This document shows, piece by piece, positions 58,777 to 64,000 of a stretch of DNA of 64,000 nucleotides (position 1 is the first letter of the stretch; each line of letters opens with the position of its first letter). A model generated the notes under the pieces. The model did no database searches. It was not told where the DNA came from and saw only the letters and a list, made by a program, of their open reading frames with translations. A program made the position numbers and the translations under genes. The stretch is from Humulus lupulus (lineage: Eukaryota; Streptophyta; Magnoliopsida; Rosales; Cannabaceae): NCBI RefSeq assembly GCF_963169125.1, contig NC_084794.1, forward strand, positions 156,622,858 through 156,686,857, written 5' to 3'.

Positions 58777-61700
58777 ACTCCAGCTCGAGTGTTCACTTTG
58801 ACACAGGCAGAGGCTGAGGCTATTCTCTTGGTGGTGACTGGTCAGCTTTCTAGTGCTTGCTCTTCTTCTACTGTGTTGATTGACTCTGGTGCTGCACATT
58901 CATTTGTTTCTAGTAAGGTGATTGATAGATTGTGTAGACCTAGTGAGAACCGTGCTATGGGGTTTGGGACCATATTGCCTATTGGGTAACTGGTAGTTTC
59001 TAGGAGGTGGATTAGAGCAGTGCCAGTGATGGTTGATAGTAGAGAGCTTTCAGTAGATCTGATTGAGCTATACATGGAGTACTTTGACATGATTCTAGGG
59101 ATGGATTGGCTGGTAGAATATGCGGCTACTATTGATTACAAGAAGAAGATGGTGACTTTTGAGCCAGAGGGCGAGGATTCCTTTGTTTTTGTGGGTGCAG
59201 TATGTGGACCCCACATACCCATTATATCAACTCTGAGAGCCAGAGATTTGTTACAGGGAGGATGTAAAGGTTTTCTAGCTAGTGTGGTGGATATTACTAG
59301 AGTTTTCCCAGCAGGGCCAGGAGAGACTAGATTGGTTTGTGAGTTCTTGGATGTATTTCCTGAGGATCTACCAGGTCTGCCGCCGCGCACGGAGATTCAG
59401 TTTGTTATTGAGTTAGCACCGGGGACAGAACCGATATCAAGAGCACCATATAGGATGGCACCTATAGAGTTGAAGGAATTGAAGATACAGTTATAGGAAC
59501 TTCTGGATTTGGGATTCAGCAGGCCTAGATACTCTCTATGGGGCGTTCTGGTTTTATTTGTAAAGAAGAAGGATGGGACTTTGAGGATGTGTATAGACTA
59601 TAGAGAATTGAACTAGTTGACCATCAAGAATAAGTACCCTCTACCAAGGATCAATGACTTGTTTGATCAATTGCAAGGAAAGATGGTGTTCTCAAAAATT
59701 GATCTTCAATCCGGTTATCACCAGCTGAGGATCAAGGACGAGAACATACCGAAGACGGCCTTCCAAATGAGGTATGGGCACTATGAGTTTTTGGTAATGT
59801 CATTTGGTTTGCCCAATGCCCCGGCAACCTTTATGGATCTAATGAACAGAGTTTTCGAGGATTTCTTGGATCAGTTCATCACTGCCTTCATCGACGACAT
59901 CTTAGTGTGCTCCATTTCAGAGGCAGAGCACGAGCAACATCTTCGACAGGTCTTGCACAGGTTAAGGGAACATCGGTTATATGCCAAGTTTAAGAAGTGT
60001 GAGTTTGGTTGCCAGAAGTGACCTTTCTTGGACATGATGTTGGCGAAGAGGGGATTAAGGTGGATCCATCCAAGGTGGAGGTAGTGAGAGATTGGCCGAG
60101 GCCATGGGACGCCTCGGAGGTTTGGATTCTGCTCAGGTTTGCAGGTTATTACAAGCGGTTTGTAGAAGGATTCTTGAAGATTACTACACCGATGACAGAG
60201 TTGACGCGGAAGAATCAGAAGTTTGTTTGGTTAGAGAAGTGTGAGAATAGTTTCCAAGAATTGAAGCGATGACTTATTACTGTACCTATGCTGAGTCTTC
60301 CTTTGGAGGAAGGGAAGTTTGTGGTATATTGTGATGCATCAAGGTTGGGTTTGGGTTGTGTGTTGATGCAGAATGAGAGGGTTATAGCTTATGCATCACG
60401 AAAGCTGAAGGAGTATAAGCAGCGGTATCCTACCCATGATCTGGAACTGGTGGCAGTGGTATTCACACTGAAGGTGTGGTGACATTATCTGTATGGGGAG
60501 AAGTGCAAAATATACACTGATCACAAGAGTTTGAAGTATTACTTCACCGAGAAGGATCTGAACATGAGACAGAGGCGGTGGTTGGAGTTAGTAAAGGATT
60601 ATGACTGTGACATTCTTTATCACCCAGGGAAAGCCAATGTAGTGGCGGATGCATTAAGCTGGAGAGGCTCGGGGCAGTTATTTAGTTATGTTCAGATTTC
60701 CAGAGAGTTGGCTGATGATATGACCAGGGTAAGGATAAAATAGGTGGTGGGTCATTTGGCCAATGTTACTTTGCAGTCGACCCTTTTAGAGCGGATCAAG
60801 GAATGTTAATTGGTGGATGCACAGTTACAAGAAGTTAGAGAGAATGTCTTAGCGAGGGTAGCTAAGGACTATTCTATTTCTGAGGTTGGTATGCTTTGGT
60901 ATCAGGGGCGAATTTGTGTTCTAGCGGATGTAGGGATCAGACGAGAGAAACTAGATGAGTCCCATACTACGCCATACTCACTTCATCCAGGTTCCACGAA
61001 GATGTATCAGGATCTACGGACATTGTATTGGTGGCCTGGAATGAAGAAGGATGTAGTGGAGTATGTGGCTAGGTGTTTGACCTGTCAGCAGGTGAAAGCT
61101 GAGCACCAGCAACCAGCAGGGCTGCTTCAATCTTTGGGTATTCCTGAGTGGAAATGGGAGGATGTTACAATGAACTTTGTGGGAGGTCTATCCAGGACAG
61201 TGGGACTTTATGACTCAATGTTGGTGATAGTGGACAGATAAACCAAGTCATCTCATTTTCTGTCGGTGAAGTCAACGTACACAGTGGAACAGTATGTAGA
61301 GTTGTATGTGAGGGAGATCGTTCGTCTCCATGGGATTCCTAAGTCTATTGTGTCTGATTGGGAACCTATATTTACCTCCAAGTTCTGGGGTGCTCTGCAA
61401 AAAGCCATGGGGACTCAGTTAAAGTTTAGCAGAGCCTTTCATCCTCAGACTGATGGACAATCTGAGAGGACGATTCAAGTGTTGGAGGATATGCTTAGGG
61501 CATGTGCGATCGACTTTGAGGGATCTTGGAGTAAGTATCTCCCATTGATTAAGTTTTCATATAACAACAGTTATCAGTCCACGATTGGAGTAGGTCCATA
61601 TGAGATGTTATATGGAAGGAAGTGTAGGTCGCCCATTCATTGGGATGAGATGGGTGAGAGGAATTACTTGGGACCAGATATGGTTCAGAAGCCTAATGAA

Positions 61701-62210
61701 ATTGTTGAGAAAATCCGAGCAAGAATGCTTGCTTCACAGAGTAGACAGAAAAGCTATGCTGACCCTAAACGTAGAGACGTGGAGTTCCAGGTTGGGGAAC
61801 ACGTGTTTCTGCGAGTTTCACCATTGCGTGGGGTGAGGAGATTTGGGATGAAGGGCAAGCTGAGCCCTCGATTCGTTGGTCCTTTCGAGATTCTAGAAAA
61901 GATGGGAGAGGTGGCTTACAGGTTGGCTTTGCCACCGTCGTTGTCAGGAGTTCGTGACGTATTCCATGTTTCTATGTTGCGAAAGTACATCTCAGATACG
62001 ACACATGTGCGAAAATATGAGGACTTGAAATTGCAGAAAAATTTATCCTATGAAGAACGATCGGTTCACATTTCAGATCAGAAGAACAAGGTTCTATGGA
62101 ATAAGACAATTCCGCTAGTTAAAGTGTTGTGGAGGAATAACAGGGTTGAGGAAGCGACCTGGGAACTTGAGTTGGTGATGCAAGATCAGTATCCTGAGTT
62201 ATTCAGGTAA
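58777..62210 (+). pseudogene. Pol of second Tekay copy
   Basis: Same domain order and lesions as 46190-49623: protease VLIDSGAAHSF, RT FIDDILV, RNase H YCDAS, integrase with TMNFVGG (Asp to Asn), and chromodomain-like end at 62210. The open segments translate identically in both copies, so no coding change has accumulated in them since the duplication. Confidence 0.92.
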
Positions 62211-62246
62211 ATTTCACTGATGAAATTCTCAGTAGGAGGGGATAGT

Positions 62247-64000
62247 TGTAACGACCCAAAAATCACTAATAAGGCTTAAGGGCCTTGATTGGCATGCCTG
62301 GAGGGCATAATTGGTTTATGTGTGAATTAAATAATTTAATGCATGATTCCTTGATTAGCATGCTTATATGATTATATGGATATATGAAATGCATGTCTAA
62401 GAGTATTAGGATGCATGTAGGCCCTGTTTAGCATAAAGGGGGTATATTTGTAATTTTAGCCTGTTGACGACATAAATGTGATTATATGTTATAATTGTGA
62501 AGAGCACATTATTATGTGGATATATTTCCAGCATGCGGCTTGAGGTAATCCTAGGGTGCCCGTTAGCAGGAAAGTCACAACGGGACCCAATACTTGACTC
62601 GGGGCGAGTCAAGGGGGTATTTTGGGTATTAGACAGTTATTTGGGTTATTGGGTTATGGAAGTAAATAATTAGAGATATATTTGAGGTTAGGAAGCTTAG
62701 GAGGGAATACTGGGGAAATTTACCATTTTTCCCTCAGGGACGGTTTTAGTACCTCGAGCTTTGGGATTAACTTATGTAAGACAAAAGCAAACAAGGAAAT
62801 AGCTAGAAACATCTAAATCGACCCTTCCTTCCTCTATCTCTTTCTCTCTCAAGGATGCTACTAAAACAAAAGGGGAATTTGGCTGGAAACTCAGAGATTT
62901 GAGTTGGAACCCTGGAGTTTAGCTCAGTTTTAGCTAAGGAATTCAATGAGGAGTCGAGGTAAGACTTGAATCACATTCTTGGTCATTTAATTATGTAACT
63001 TTGGGCTAGGTTCTAAGTGTTTTTCGGTTCTTGACTTTGAAGATTAAATTGAGGCTAAGGATTTGGGAATAACTCAGTAACTAATTGGTGGATTGGCTCT
63101 TCAATAAAGGTAAGCTTTAATTTAAAGTTTAGCATCTGAATTGTGGAATTTTTGGCTATGTTTAAGGGGTTTATGAGCTTATGGGTTTAAAGGATTAAAG
63201 TGAGATTTTGATGAGTTTCTAAGCTAGGTTTTTGTTGGGTTATGCTGCTGGAAACATGTTGGGGTGTTTATGATAGTTGAATTGTATCATTAGGATGGTT
63301 TTGGGTTGATTTGAATGAGGATTGATTGTTAAAATTGTTGAGTTTTCTCGATTCAAAGTAGTCATGCCGCGACTCAGTTCTTAGTGTGCTGGGGCCCTCT
63401 GGCGCAGATGGGAGCTGAGGAAGAGGGGCAGGCTGCGGCATGGGGAGTGTTCGGCTATGGCCCGTGTTTGTTATTTGGTGAGGCTGGGCCTCTGGATAGG
63501 TGCAGGCCTTGGCATAGAGAGCTTGGGTTGCGGCTCTTAAGGGCATTTTTGGCCTTATGGAGGTTTTAGGCGCAGGAACCTAACCTAGGGTGCTCGGGAT
63601 TGATTCCACTACCGTGTTTTGTGGAATTCGATGTTTTGGAGGCTAGAACTTGGTCCAGAAACCTTTATACATTTATTATTAATGGAATCCCTTATCTTGG
63701 TTGTGACTAGGTGTAAGCTAGGGCTCGGGAAATGGATCGTGCTCAGGGGTCGTCTTTCGTAATCAGAACACTTTGAATTAACGGTAAGAAAAATGCACCC
63801 GGTTGGGAGTTTATAATAGGACTAAGGGATCCCTATTCTTGTATGCATTATGTAATATGGTATTATGCCATGTGAATGTCAAAAACAAATGGCCTATGAG
63901 AGTCAGAGTTTATGTTGGCACACAGGGCACGGCTCAGCCACTGGTAGCTGAGGACAGCTTAATATTCACTAAGCTCAGTTTAAGCGGACCGGAGTCAGTG
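62247..64000 (+). repeat. 3' LTR of second Tekay copy, cut by window end
   Basis: Matches 49660-51413 (the 3' LTR of the first copy), not its 5' LTR, at diagnostic sites such as GTCAAAAACAAATGGCC at 63878. The last ~625 bp of the LTR lie outside the window. Confidence 0.92.

Larger units (their letters stand above)
56401..64000 (+). mobile_element. Second copy of the Tekay element, 5'-truncated, running out of the window
   Basis: Colinear with 43814-51413 at a constant offset of 12,587 bp. Only five single-base differences were noticed by eye (near 56850, 56896, 57109, 57614 and 62562). It starts in mid-5' LTR at 56401, directly against the inverted LTR fragment, and carries 5' LTR part (56401-57171), primer site, gag, pol, polypurine tract and 3' LTR (62247 onward). 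All stops and frameshifts of the first copy are shared. Confidence 0.93.

Noticed and set aside
56401..64000. Second Tekay copy as an independent retrotransposition
   Set aside because: The copy keeps the 5' versus 3' LTR differences and all lesions of the first copy, which reverse transcription would not do.

Overview
The window looks like a stretch of repeat-rich heterochromatin from a flowering plant nuclear genome. No host gene could be recognised. Almost every base that can be explained belongs to LTR retrotransposons, both Ty3/gypsy (Tat lineage and Tekay-type chromovirus) and Ty1/copia, with long LTRs, solo LTRs, 5-bp target-site duplications (TSDs) and repeated nesting. The species cannot be named from sequence alone.

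Layout. 1-385: unexplained AT-rich DNA. 386-10684: part of a copia LTR, split by a 9.1-kb Tat-lineage element on the minus strand (1460-10605, TSD CATTC). This element keeps an intact 862-aa Gag-protease ORF and an antisense additional ORF (aORF), but has no reverse transcriptase, RNase H or integrase. 10805-13296: solo LTR of family 'A' (TSD ATACC). 14216-16241: solo LTR of family 'B' (TSD ATCTG). 16845-20685: non-coding, internally duplicated repeat. 21017-32470: complete but decayed Tat element on the minus strand (TSD AAAAG), with gag, PR, RT, two RNase H domains, integrase and again an antisense, spliced-looking aORF. It is inserted in an older LTR-like sequence. 32857-35688: 3' end of a Tekay-type element plus its family B LTR. 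36845-38684: an RT fragment, then the LTR, primer-binding site and broken gag of another Tat-like element.

38685-55158 is a nested stack. A Tat-like gag is interrupted by a copia element on the minus strand. The copia LTR is split by a family B solo LTR (39749-53471, TSD CATGG). That LTR is split by a full-length Tekay element (40309-52038, TSD CAGGG). The Tekay 5' LTR is in turn split by a Tat-type solo LTR (40622-42495, TSD GTGCC) carrying a 35-bp tandem array. 55159-56400 is a family A LTR fragment on the minus strand that ends abruptly. From 56401 to the window end is a near-identical second copy of 43814-51413, offset by 12,587 bp, including all stop codons and frameshifts of the dead Tekay element.

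Points of most interest: (i) the two Tat elements carry aORFs on the strand opposite gag-pol, each with its own TATA box and with GT-AG introns that preserve frame, so each looks like a small spliced gene inside a retrotransposon; (ii) one of these elements has lost all of pol but kept an open Gag-PR frame; (iii) the 7.6-kb duplication copied an already dead element at DNA level, because the two LTRs within a copy differ while corresponding LTRs between copies match. Coordinates of LTRs and TSDs were read by eye; percentages of identity were not computed.
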